DNA of 64,000 nucleotides from Luteolibacter pohnpeiensis (lineage in GTDB: Bacteria; Verrucomicrobiota; Verrucomicrobiia; Verrucomicrobiales; Akkermansiaceae): NCBI RefSeq assembly GCF_016595435.1, contig NZ_JAENIJ010000014.1, positions 1 through 64,000 on the forward strand, read 5' to 3'. Shown here one piece after another: positions 1 to 7,579 of this stretch. Each line of letters opens with the position of its first letter. Positions within the stretch are counted from its first letter, which is position 1. A program made the translations under genes and the position numbers. The notes beneath the pieces are model-generated. The model was not told the origin of the DNA and did no database searches. It saw nothing but the letters and a program-made list of their open reading frames with translations.

Positions 1-171
1 TTTGGTGGGTTTGGTGGGTTTGGTGGGTTTGGTGGGTTTGGTGGGTTTGGTGGGTTTGGTGGGTTTGGTGGGTTTGGTGGGTTTGGTGGGTTTGGCGGGT
101 TTGGCGGGTTTGGCGGGTTTGGCGGGTTTGGCGGGTTTGGCGGGTTTGGCGGGTTTGGCGGGTTTGGCGGG
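1..171. repeat. 9-bp tandem repeat array, truncated by window edge
   Basis: Nineteen uninterrupted 9-bp units: ten copies of TTTGGTGGG (1-90) followed by nine copies of TTTGGCGGG (91-171), then a degenerate end at 172. The two variants lie in separate blocks rather than mixed, as expected for slippage or unequal exchange after one T-to-C change. The + strand has a GGG run every 9 bases, so G-quadruplex formation is plausible. One frame would encode (Val/Ala-Gly-Leu)n and another (Phe-Gly-Gly)n, so it could be the low-complexity tail of a gene left of the window, but nothing here proves it is coding. Confidence 0.95.
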
Positions 172-260
172 TTTGGGCGTTGTGACCCGAGGATGTGAAA
201 TTTGGCGGCCCGTTTACTTTTCCAATGATGCCCGTTTGCATGGAATCATGGACTACGGGA

Positions 261-341
261 TGCCCCATCGGGGCAGGATGAAATAGCCCAGGGCATGGCC
301 CTGGGATTGGTGTCACCAATGATATTGAGCCCTGTAAGGGC
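261..341. repeat. Cluster of four perfect hairpins (REP-like element?)
   Basis: Four short perfect inverted repeats follow one another: TGCCCC-ATC-GGGGCA (261-275), CCCAGGGC-ATG-GCCCTGGG (287-305), ATTGGTG-T-CACCAAT (306-320) and GCCCT-GTA-AGGGC (329-341). They lie between the tandem array and the 3' end of the uup-like gene, so they could protect or end that transcript. Density and perfection resemble a dispersed palindromic element more than one terminator. No second copy was seen in this window. Confidence 0.75.
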
Positions 342-369
342 GAAACCTAACGCGGTCCTGTCGTTCGAC

Positions 370-2265
370 TTACTCCGGATTTTCCGCGCGAATGGCTTCC
401 AGCTCTTCCCAACGGGCATAAAGACCGGTGACGTGGGTTTTGGCGGCTTCGAGCTTTTCCACCATGACCGGGATTTCGTTGAAATTCGCAGCTTGGAACG
501 CGGGGTCGTTGAGCTTGGTTTCGAGCTCGGAAACTTCCTCTTCAGTTGCGAGGATGGATTCCTCCATGGTCTCAAGTTCAGCCCGCTCTTTGAAGGTCAA
601 CTTGCGGGGCTTGTTTTTGGCAGGCCGGGCGGGCGCTGGATTCGCCTTCTTGCTCCACGCCAACGCCTGCGCTTTCGCCGCCGCTTCGCGCGATTGGCGT
701 TTTTCCAAATAGTAGGAGTAATTTCCTTCCTGCAACACTACGCCGTCGTCTTCAAAGGCAATGATCTGGTCGCAAATCCGATCGAGGAAATACCGATCGT
801 GGGAGACGACGATCACAGAACCATCATAGTCAGCGAGCGCTTCCTCCAGCATCCGCAGCGATGGCAAATCGAGGTCGTTGGTCGGCTCGTCGAGGACAAT
901 CACGTTGCCGCCGTTTTTCAAAACCTTCGCCAACATCAAGCGCGCGCGCTCGCCGCCGGACATGAGATCGACCCGTTCGTTGATGCGTTGATCGTTGAAA
1001 AGAAACCGCCGCAGGTAGGCGCGGGCACCCAGCGTTTGATCGCCGAACTGGACCTTTTCGTTGCCGTCGGAAATTTCGTCGAGCAGCGAGCCGGTTCCAT
1101 CGAGTTGCATCCGCGTCTGGTCGATGTAGTTGACCTTGACCCGTTTTCCAACGACGGCCGTGCCTTCGCTCGGAGTAATCTGGCCAAGGCAAAGTTTGAG
1201 CAAGGTCGTCTTGCCGACGCCATTACGACCGATGATGCCGGTGCATTGGCCCGGGCGCAGACTGAGCGTCAGATGACGAAACAACCAGCGCGGCGACCGT
1301 TCATCGCCGACGTTGATGCCGGCGTCTTCCAGTTCCACCACGACGTTGCCGAGGTCCGGCGGCGGCGGGATGAGCAGGTCCATCTCGCGCTCTTCCGGCG
1401 GGGCTTCGATGCCCTCGACTTCGTAAAACTGGTCCAATCGATGCCGCGATTTGGTGCCGCGCGCTTTGACCCCGGAGCGCACCCATTCCAGCTCGGTGCG
1501 CAAAAACCGCTGGCGGCGGCGTTCGGTTTGTTCGGCGATCTGCGCCCGAATCGCTTTTGATTCCAGGTAGGCGGTGTAGTTTCCGGGGTGGGAAAACGCT
1601 TTGCCCTGATCGATCTCGATGATGCGGGTGGCGATGACGTCGAGGAAATACCGATCGTGAGTGACGAAGATCACCGCGCCGCCGAAGCCTTTGAGATAAT
1701 CCTCGAGCCAGCGGATCGATTCCGCATCAAGGTGGTTGGTCGGCTCGTCGAGCAAAAGCAGATCCGGCTGGCAGGCGAGCGCGCGGCACAGGGCGACGCG
1801 GCGTTTTTCTCCACCCGAGAGCGGGCCGACCGGTGCATCGAGCGGCGGAGTGCCGAGGGCCGTCGCGGCGGCTTTGATGCGCGCATCGAGATTCCAGCCA
1901 TCGGTGTGATCGATGAAATGCAGCACTTCCGCGAGCTCGATTTCCGTGCCTTCGCCCGCTTCGTAGCGCCGGATGGCTTCGACGATGTCAGCTGCTCCTG
2001 CGGCGATGTTTTCCTGCACGGTCAGCGAGGGATCGAGCTCGAATTCCTGGGGCAGGTAGCCGATGCGAATGCCGCGCCGCAGCGAAATATCACCCGAGTC
2101 CGCATTTTGTTCGCCGGTCAGGATTTTCAGCAGCGAGGTTTTGCCGCAGCCGTTCCGGCCGACCAATCCGACCTTTTCGCCGGCGGCGACAGCGAGCGTG
2201 ACGCCGTCCAGCAAGGTTTGATAACTGTAGGCGAGGCGAATTTCGGTGGCGGAGATGAGCGACAT
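370..2265 (-). CDS. uup: ABC-F family ATPase, Uup-like
   Basis: Soluble protein of about 631 residues with two ABC ATPase domains and no membrane segments, which is the ABC-F layout (ribosome- or DNA-associated ATPases). First domain: Walker A GRNGCGKT, signature LSGGEKRR, Walker B ending LLLLDEPTNHLD. Second domain: GRNGVGKTT, signature MSGGERAR and VLDEPTNDLDLPS; the NDLDLPS form and the charged C-terminal coiled coil (about the last 90 residues, starting near KLTFKERAELE) are typical of Uup rather than EttA or YheS. The Met at 2265 begins the usual start MSLISATEI; an upstream Met at 2304 would add 13 unlikely residues. Monocistronic as far as visible; the hairpin cluster at 261-341 lies just downstream. 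Confidence 0.93.
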   Translation of the reverse strand: MSLISATEIRLAYSYQTLLDGVTLAVAAGEKVGLVGRNGCGKTSLLKILTGEQNADSGDISLRRGIRIGYLPQEFELDPSLTVQENIAAGAADIVEAIRRYEAGEGTEIELAEVLHFIDHTDGWNLDARIKAAATALGTPPLDAPVGPLSGGEKRRVALCRALACQPDLLLLDEPTNHLDAESIRWLEDYLKGFGGAVIFVTHDRYFLDVIATRIIEIDQGKAFSHPGNYTAYLESKAIRAQIAEQTERRRQRFLRTELEWVRSGVKARGTKSRHRLDQFYEVEGIEAPPEEREMDLLIPPPPDLGNVVVELEDAGINVGDERSPRWLFRHLTLSLRPGQCTGIIGRNGVGKTTLLKLCLGQITPSEGTAVVGKRVKVNYIDQTRMQLDGTGSLLDEISDGNEKVQFGDQTLGARAYLRRFLFNDQRINERVDLMSGGERARLMLAKVLKNGGNVIVLDEPTNDLDLPSLRMLEEALADYDGSVIVVSHDRYFLDRICDQIIAFEDDGVVLQEGNYSYYLEKRQSREAAAKAQALAWSKKANPAPARPAKNKPRKLTFKERAELETMEESILATEEEVSELETKLNDPAFQAANFNEIPVMVEKLEAAKTHVTGLYARWEELEAIRAENPE

Positions 2266-2416
2266 GAACAGCGGCAGACTCAGAGTTGCGGGCGCAACAA
2301 GCAAGTGAAGAGGTGGTGCGCCGATCGGGCGAATTGCAGCAATTCACCGGAAAATCGATTTTGGATCGTCATCCCGGCGAAATGTGTTTGGACTGAGAGC
2401 ATTCCGATATTGAACT

Positions 2417-3070
2417 ATGGATTCCGATTCTGAACCGACCAACGATCAACCGAAGCCATCGCTGCCTAAGCCAAGCATGCCGCCGCCTTCTCTGCCGAAG
2501 GTGCCCGCGCCATCGCTGCCGCCAGTGTCGATCAATCACCCATCGCCCGGAGAAGCACCTCCACCGCCGCCACCGCCAAAGGGGGATCCATCCATGGCTC
2601 CGTCTCCTGCCAAGGCTGAACCTGAAGAGGAAATCGTGCCTCGGATTGGTGAGGCGACCTTGGGTAGCCGGGTTGTTGGCGGGGTCATCGATATGGTGAT
2701 TGCCATTTTGATCTTCGCGGTCTTTGGCAGGTTCAGTGGTGCGCTTGGGTTCCTGCTTTCGGTAGGTTATGTCCTGGTGAAAGATTCGCTGCCGTTCCTT
2801 GATGGCCAGAGTATTGGCAAAAAGGCTGTTAAAACCAAAGCGGTCACCGAAGAAGGCGAGAGCCTTTCCGGCAACTGGAAGGCAGGGGCGATTCGCAATG
2901 CATCCCTCTGCGTTTGGTTTTTCTCATGGGTCGAGCTGATCGTGCTTTTGATCAACAAAAACGAAGCGATCGGCCTCCGCCGCTTGGGTGACCAATGGGC
3001 GAAGACCAAAGTCATCACCTGGCCGCCCGTTGAGCAGCCAGAAGTGGTAGTGTCCGAGCCGGAAGCTTAA
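2417..3070 (+). CDS. RDD family membrane protein
   Basis: 217 residues. The first ~75 residues are Pro/Ser/Lys-rich and probably a disordered cytoplasmic tail (PSLPKP, PPPPPPP). The rest fits the RDD family: an Arg/Asp-containing first membrane helix (SRVVGGVIDMVIAILIF), a second helix, the loop motif DGQSIGKKAVKTKAV, and a third helix (ASLCVWFFSWVELIVLLI) ending with the family's RRLGDQWAKTKV tail. Function of most RDD proteins is unknown; some act in sodium/proton exchange. Its stop overlaps the stop of the convergent homoserine dehydrogenase gene within the palindrome AAGCTTAAGC. Confidence 0.85.
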   Translation: MDSDSEPTNDQPKPSLPKPSMPPPSLPKVPAPSLPPVSINHPSPGEAPPPPPPPKGDPSMAPSPAKAEPEEEIVPRIGEATLGSRVVGGVIDMVIAILIFAVFGRFSGALGFLLSVGYVLVKDSLPFLDGQSIGKKAVKTKAVTEEGESLSGNWKAGAIRNASLCVWFFSWVELIVLLINKNEAIGLRRLGDQWAKTKVITWPPVEQPEVVVSEPEA

Positions 3071-4392
3071 GCGAGGCTCTCAATTCTGAAAACCACCGGC
3101 GTGCTGTTCACGCAATCGAGTTCCTCGACGGCGTGCAGCGCGCCTTGCAATTTGCCGAAAGTGCAGGTGTGGAGCAGAAACACCATGTCGACGAAATCGG
3201 CATCCGGGTTGGATGGATTCACCGGCGAGTGAGTTCCCGAAATCCCGATGCCGTGGTCGGCCAGGATTCGCGCGATTTCCGCGACCACACCAGGGCGGTC
3301 GGTGACATCGAATCGCACGTAATACGGCGTCGAAGTTTCTTCCACTGGCAACAGTTCGCCCGATTCCTGATAGGGCAGGAATCCGCGGTGGCCACTGGGC
3401 TGTCGCAGCGTGCGGGCAGCCTCGACCAAGTCTGCCACGACTGACGAAGCGGTTGGGTCCTGGCCTGCGCCGCGACCGTAAAACAAGGACTCTCCGGCCG
3501 CGTCGCCGTGGACGGCGATGGCGTTGAACACGCCGTGGACCGAGGCAAGGATGTGGGCTTGCGGGATGAAAGAAGGCTGAACGCGCAGCTCGACCGCGCC
3601 GCTTGGATGTTCCCGGATCACCGCCAGCAGCTTCACCACGTAACCGAGGTTTTTGGCGAAGGTGATGTCGGTCGGGCGCACTTGCTCGATCCCTGAAACA
3701 TGGATTTTTTCCGGATCGACGGTGAAACCGTAGGCCAGCGCGGCCAACAAAATCGCTTTGTGCGCCGCGTCCCAGCCGTTCACGTCCAATGCGGGATCGG
3801 CCTCGGCGTAGCCAAGGTTTTGCGCTTCCTGCAAGGCTGCTGCAAAGCTCAGCCCGGCATCGGTCATACGGCCGAGGATGTAATTCGACGTGCCATTGAT
3901 GATTCCGGAAAAGGATTTGATGCGATTGCCAATGAACGAGGCCTGCACCGCATGGATGATCGGAATGCCGCCGGCCACCGCAGCCTCGAAATGGATCGGT
4001 GTGTCGGTTTCCCGGGAAATGGCGAACAATTCCGGCCCGCGCTCGGCCAAGAGAGCTTTGTTGCCAGTGACGACCGGTTTTTTCGCCCGAAGGGCGGCGG
4101 CGACGATGTCGAAAGCGTCGGTGGTGCCGCCGATCAGCTCGACCACGATGTCGACTGCTGGGTCACTGACCAGCGCGTGCCAGTCGGTGGTGAACATTTC
4201 CGCCGGGGCATCGGTGGTGGTGCTGCGAGTTTTTGCAAGATCGCGAACGAGGATTTTAGCGATGTGCATGACCACATTTCCACCGGTGCGGCCGGTGATG
4301 AGGTCGCCATTGCGCTGCAGGGTATTCCAGACTCCGGAACCGACGGTCCCGAATCCAGCCAAGCCAATACCGATTGATGAGCAGGAGTTCAC
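3067..4392 (-). CDS. hom: Homoserine dehydrogenase
   Basis: Reduces aspartate semialdehyde to homoserine with NAD(P)H, on the path to threonine and methionine. About 441 residues, the normal length for the ACT-containing form. The N-terminal Rossmann motif GLAGFGTVGSGV is followed by KKPVVTGNKALLA, the catalytic-domain signature GIINGTSNYILGRM, and a C-terminal ACT domain beginning at YYVRFDVTDRPGVVAEIA that usually senses threonine. GTG at 4392 is chosen: the frame stays open to 4524, but that extension would run into the DUF2934 gene and is not family-like. A GGAGG lies upstream of this GTG, though at long spacing. Confidence 0.93.
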   Translation of the reverse strand: MNSCSSIGIGLAGFGTVGSGVWNTLQRNGDLITGRTGGNVVMHIAKILVRDLAKTRSTTTDAPAEMFTTDWHALVSDPAVDIVVELIGGTTDAFDIVAAALRAKKPVVTGNKALLAERGPELFAISRETDTPIHFEAAVAGGIPIIHAVQASFIGNRIKSFSGIINGTSNYILGRMTDAGLSFAAALQEAQNLGYAEADPALDVNGWDAAHKAILLAALAYGFTVDPEKIHVSGIEQVRPTDITFAKNLGYVVKLLAVIREHPSGAVELRVQPSFIPQAHILASVHGVFNAIAVHGDAAGESLFYGRGAGQDPTASSVVADLVEAARTLRQPSGHRGFLPYQESGELLPVEETSTPYYVRFDVTDRPGVVAEIARILADHGIGISGTHSPVNPSNPDADFVDMVFLLHTCTFGKLQGALHAVEELDCVNSTPVVFRIESLA

Positions 4393-4447
4393 GCAGGCGA
4401 CTGTGCCCTCCGATGCCCATTCGTCCAAGCGGGAACGGTCGGGAATT

Positions 4448-4714
4448 TCAAGATTCCTTGGAAAGCTGGCTTGCGGCTTCGAGCCAATCCCCATCGCTAT
4501 CGCCGGGTAGGCCGAGTTCGACACGTCGACGGTAGTTTAGATAGGCCGCCTTCGCGATTTCATCGGGTGAAGGAGGAGTTGGCTTTTTTACCGGTGCGGC
4601 TTTTGCTGTCGCCTTCTTGGCCGCTTTTTTTGCGGTTTTTACGGCCTTGGTGGTGGAAGCGGCTTTTTTTGCCGTTTTCTTCGCGGCTTTCTTCGCAGTT
4701 TTTTTAGCAGCCAT
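4448..4714 (-). CDS. Histone-H1-like Lys/Ala-rich protein with DUF2934 domain
   Basis: 88 residues. The first ~45 are KKTAKKAAKK-type repeats as in histone H1 and the bacterial H1-like Hc1/AlgP tails, so nucleic-acid binding is likely. The rest (IAKAAYLNYRRRVELGLPGD then DGDWLEAASQL) matches DUF2934, a short helical domain of unknown function typically ending DWLEAE. Placed 55 bp upstream of hom on the same strand, possibly co-transcribed. Start ATG at 4714 gives MAAKK. The lysine-rich part has a low-complexity AAG/GCC codon pattern. Confidence 0.85.
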   Translation of the reverse strand: MAAKKTAKKAAKKTAKKAASTTKAVKTAKKAAKKATAKAAPVKKPTPPSPDEIAKAAYLNYRRRVELGLPGDSDGDWLEAASQLSKES

Positions 4715-4822
4715 GATGTCGTATAAGGTGAGGTTTCAACTGGCATTCTAGGAAATCGCCGATGCGATCTAGCACATGATTCGCGGCATTGCCAGTCTGT
4801 TTGCAGCGCGTATAGTGCCGAT

Positions 4823-6184
4823 GTGGCAAGAAACAACACATGGGAAAATGTGCTGCGCGAGACCCACGGTCGGTCACGCGAGCCGAGCCGCTTGGGTTGG
4901 TGGGCGGCGGTGGCGATGATTCTCTCGCTGCTGCTGCATGTGTTGGTCTTTTTTGCGCTCGATCGGATCCAGATCGCCCTGGGGATCCAGGATTCCACCG
5001 ATTTGGAAACCGGGCCGGTGATCGTCCAGAATGTGGAGGAGACACCACGGGATTTCCCGAGTCTTCCGCCGACGAAAGAGGTGGAAATTCCGAAGCCGGA
5101 CATGACTTCGATGCTCGAGGATGTCGATATTCTGCAAGCCTTGCCGAAGGATCAGGAGCTGGAAATGCGTCCTGATGTGGAGCAGGAGAAGTTCGCTATC
5201 GAGATGGCGGACCCGGTTGCCGCATCTGGATCTCCGGACGCGCCATCCATCGATATTTCCTCCGGAATGGATCTCGACTCGAATCTGCCCGAGCTGGGTA
5301 AAATGGAGGACACTTTGATTCCTGGAGCCATCGGTCAGGTGACGATTGATCCGGGATCGATACAGGCAGATGATTTACAGCTAAGTGGTTACACGGATGA
5401 ACTGCTGAAAAAGGGGGCGAACGGCAAAGTGGAAAAGGGCACTCTGGATGGCCTGGCTTCGTTGGATGATCTCCTTGGATTGCCGGCCAATGAGTTGGTC
5501 GGGAAGAAAACCATGTTGCCGAGTGATTTGCTGTTCGAATTCAACAGTTCCGAATTGCGGGAAAGCGCTAAGGTTGGGCTGATGAAGCTGGGAATGTTGA
5601 TCGATTTGAATCCGGATCTTTATTGCTGGATCGAGGGCTACACCGACTTGGTGGGTAGTGATTCCTACAATCTGGAGTTGTCGAAAAAGCGGGCGGATGC
5701 GGTGAAAAATTACCTCGTGAAATCACTGCGGATGAAAGGTGACCGGATCATTACCCGAGGATTTGGCAAGGCCAGTCCGCTGGTGACGGGAGGGGATGTG
5801 GATCAGCAGGCGCCGAATCGGCGGGTGGAAATCCGCATGCGAAAAAACGCCCCACCGCCGGAGGTGAAAATCGAACCGACGCCAACTCCAGAGACAGAAG
5901 TGAGCCAGGCACCTGAGCCGCAGCCTGAAACTCCGCCCAAGGCGATTTTGGTCAAGCCGAACAAGACCTACCCTGACCGACAGGTCATCAAAGAGCCGGT
6001 CCCACCACGAGCCGTTCCGGTTGAGGAAAATCAAGTCAATCCCGCTGCTCCGGAGTCTGAGCCAGTTCCGCCGAAAGCTCAACCTGTGGAAGACCCAGAT
6101 ACAGTGCCGCCGCGTGCGACACCAGTGGAGGAAGAGGAATCGCCGACCATCCCGCCGAAAGCTGTGCCGGTGGAAGAACCCTAG
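4823..6184 (+). CDS. OmpA-domain, inner-membrane-anchored envelope protein
   Basis: 453 residues starting at GTG 4823. One membrane helix near residues 25-50 (WWAAVAMILSLLLHVLVFFAL) anchors a periplasmic region of acidic linkers. Residues ~225-345 are an OmpA/MotB-type peptidoglycan-binding domain: LLFEFNSSEL, IEGYTDLVGSDSYNLELSKKR, and GFGKASPL with NRRVEI; the Asp and Arg of these motifs contact diaminopimelate in the family. The final ~100 residues are a Pro/Glu-rich tail with PP(K/R)AxPVE(E/D) repeats. A role in tethering envelope to cell wall is inferred. It ends in a short hairpin shared with the convergent smpB gene. Confidence 0.85.
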   Translation: MARNNTWENVLRETHGRSREPSRLGWWAAVAMILSLLLHVLVFFALDRIQIALGIQDSTDLETGPVIVQNVEETPRDFPSLPPTKEVEIPKPDMTSMLEDVDILQALPKDQELEMRPDVEQEKFAIEMADPVAASGSPDAPSIDISSGMDLDSNLPELGKMEDTLIPGAIGQVTIDPGSIQADDLQLSGYTDELLKKGANGKVEKGTLDGLASLDDLLGLPANELVGKKTMLPSDLLFEFNSSELRESAKVGLMKLGMLIDLNPDLYCWIEGYTDLVGSDSYNLELSKKRADAVKNYLVKSLRMKGDRIITRGFGKASPLVTGGDVDQQAPNRRVEIRMRKNAPPPEVKIEPTPTPETEVSQAPEPQPETPPKAILVKPNKTYPDRQVIKEPVPPRAVPVEENQVNPAAPESEPVPPKAQPVEDPDTVPPRATPVEEEESPTIPPKAVPVEEP

Positions 6185-6198
6185 CCAGCAGGCTGGGG
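6179..6198. terminator. Candidate bidirectional terminator hairpin
   Basis: CCCTAGCC-AGCA-GGCTGGGG forms an 8-bp stem (one T-G pair) at the stop of the OmpA-domain gene and 10 bp before the stop of convergent smpB. There is no clear T-run on either side, so termination efficiency is uncertain. Confidence 0.45.
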
Positions 6199-6208
6199 TG
6201 TTGGGAAA

Positions 6209-6670
6209 TTACATCCGCTGGTTGAAGCGGGCCATTTCGCGCTGAGCCTCGCGCAGTTCGACCTTTTCCTTCAGGTCCTGGCGTTGATCCGAGTGGGTCT
6301 TGCCTTTGCCAACGCCGATCTCGACCTTCACCCGGCGGTTCTTCCAATACATGCGCAAAAGCGGCAGGGTGCAGCCTTTGATCGCGGTGGCGGATGCCAG
6401 TTTCAGGATTTCCCGTTTGTGCAGGAGCAAACGCCGTGGGCGTTTTGGAGCATGGTTGTACCAATCACCAGCGGTCAGCCAGGGTTGGATGTCACAACCG
6501 TACAAAAAAAGTTGGTTGTTTTCGACGCGGGCGAAGGCATCGGAAACATTGATTTTCCCGGCACGGATCGATTTGACCTCGGTGCCTTTGAGTTCCAGCC
6601 CGGCCTCGTATTTCTCCAAGATATGGAAATCGCGGCCGGCCTTGCGGTTGGTTGCGATTTCCGAGCTCAT
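6209..6670 (-). CDS. smpB: SsrA-binding protein SmpB
   Basis: 153 residues, the typical length. SmpB binds tmRNA and delivers it to stalled ribosomes for trans-translation. Recognisable motifs: NRKAGRDFHILEKYEAGLEL and GTEVKSIRAGKINVSDAFA near the N terminus, HKREILKL in the middle, and the basic tail GKGKTHSDQRQDLKEK ending with EMARFNQRM. Located 34 bp downstream of rpoZ on the same strand, so the two probably form an operon. Confidence 0.97.
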   Translation of the reverse strand: MSSEIATNRKAGRDFHILEKYEAGLELKGTEVKSIRAGKINVSDAFARVENNQLFLYGCDIQPWLTAGDWYNHAPKRPRRLLLHKREILKLASATAIKGCTLPLLRMYWKNRRVKVEIGVGKGKTHSDQRQDLKEKVELREAQREMARFNQRM

Positions 6671-6704
6671 GGGGATCGGGATGGGTCAGGAAAGGGTCGC
6701 GAAC

Positions 6705-6908
6705 TCAAGGAGCGCTCTTTTCGATCAGCTTGATTTTGCCTTCGATGATTTCAGTGAGGGCAATATCAGCCACGCCCATGCTTGGGCGGGTTGGGATCAA
6801 GGGCGAACGACCGCTGTTCAATTGTCTGACACGCTGGGAGACCAGATTGACCAGTACGAGTGGATCGGGGACAATATCAGAAGCCTTTTCGACAAGATCG
6901 CTTTTCAT
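6705..6908 (-). CDS. rpoZ: RNA polymerase omega subunit
   Basis: 67 residues from ATG 6908 (MKSDLVEKASD). The pattern DPLVLVNLVSQRVRQLNSG, then PLIPTRPSMGVADIALTEIIEGKI, fits the omega subunit, where a helix reading RARQL and the later ALREI.EGKI are conserved. Omega stabilises the beta' subunit during RNA polymerase assembly. The frame is open further upstream to a TTG at 7007, with an ATG at 6974; those residues look unlike omega, so the short form is preferred. Gene order rpoZ-smpB. Confidence 0.85.
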   Translation of the reverse strand: MKSDLVEKASDIVPDPLVLVNLVSQRVRQLNSGRSPLIPTRPSMGVADIALTEIIEGKIKLIEKSAP

Positions 6909-7114
6909 GGGAGAGCCGGGAAATCGCGAAGTGGGACGCGCCTGCTCGAACGGGATAACGTTATCAGGGAGCATGGGCGGGACTTTTTCGCTCAAAACAA
7001 AGTGCAAGTTTGGGGTGTTCGGTGGTGACCGGACCGGTGGTCAAAGCAGTTCATGGCTTGCTTGGCAAGCGTAAACTGGTGAGGAGTGTGAGATTGCTGC
7101 CGCAAAGAGGACGA

Positions 7115-7510
7115 TTATTTCGGCATCAAGTCGATGCCAAACCGTCTGAGTACGAACACGGTGAGCCAGAAAAAGCCTGCGGTGAGCAGGCAGTTGGCCA
7201 GAAGGGTGGGCCAGAAAGTCCAACCGTGGCGCAACATCCATGGCATGATTAGAAACATCGGCAAGGTCGGCAGGACAAACCAGAAGGTGCCTCCGGCATG
7301 GTTGGCGATGCGCTCGGACGATTGACCTCCGTGGTGCATCCAGATCATGGCCAACACCGAGGTGAGGGGGAGGGCGATCAGCAAGGCGGATAGTCGATCG
7401 TTGAAGATCTGGATCTTGTTGACGAACAGGATAATGGCGGCGGTCAGGAACAGCTTGAAAATATCAAACGGAGTGACTGCGAGAACTTTTTCCCAAGGAA
7501 TACGGCTCAT
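7115..7510 (-). CDS. DUF3147-like membrane protein
   Basis: 131 residues with four predicted membrane helices (IFKLFLTAAIILFVN, LSALLIALPLTSVLAMIWM, TFWFVLPTLPMFLIMPWML, TLLANCLLTAGFFWLTVFVL). The order, with a small soluble loop containing HHGG.SSERIANHAGG between helices 2 and 3, fits the DUF3147 family of unknown function. Start ATG at 7510. It is divergent from the lipoprotein gene at 7580. Confidence 0.7.
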   Translation of the reverse strand: MSRIPWEKVLAVTPFDIFKLFLTAAIILFVNKIQIFNDRLSALLIALPLTSVLAMIWMHHGGQSSERIANHAGGTFWFVLPTLPMFLIMPWMLRHGWTFWPTLLANCLLTAGFFWLTVFVLRRFGIDLMPK

Positions 7511-7579
7511 GGATGGAAGATGGGTGACTTGTTTAGCAAAACTTGTCGTTCGGCGCAGAGTGGCGTTATTTTAGGAGTC

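Noticed and set aside
1-171. CRISPR array
   Set aside because: Units are 9 bp and without spacers, so it is a simple tandem repeat.
295-1560. 421-codon open frame on + strand
   Set aside because: It lies entirely opposite the uup-like gene; its product has no recognisable motif and follows from codon bias on the other strand.
4393-4524. N-terminal extension of homoserine dehydrogenase
   Set aside because: Would overlap the DUF2934 gene and has no family similarity; GTG at 4392 gives the normal length.
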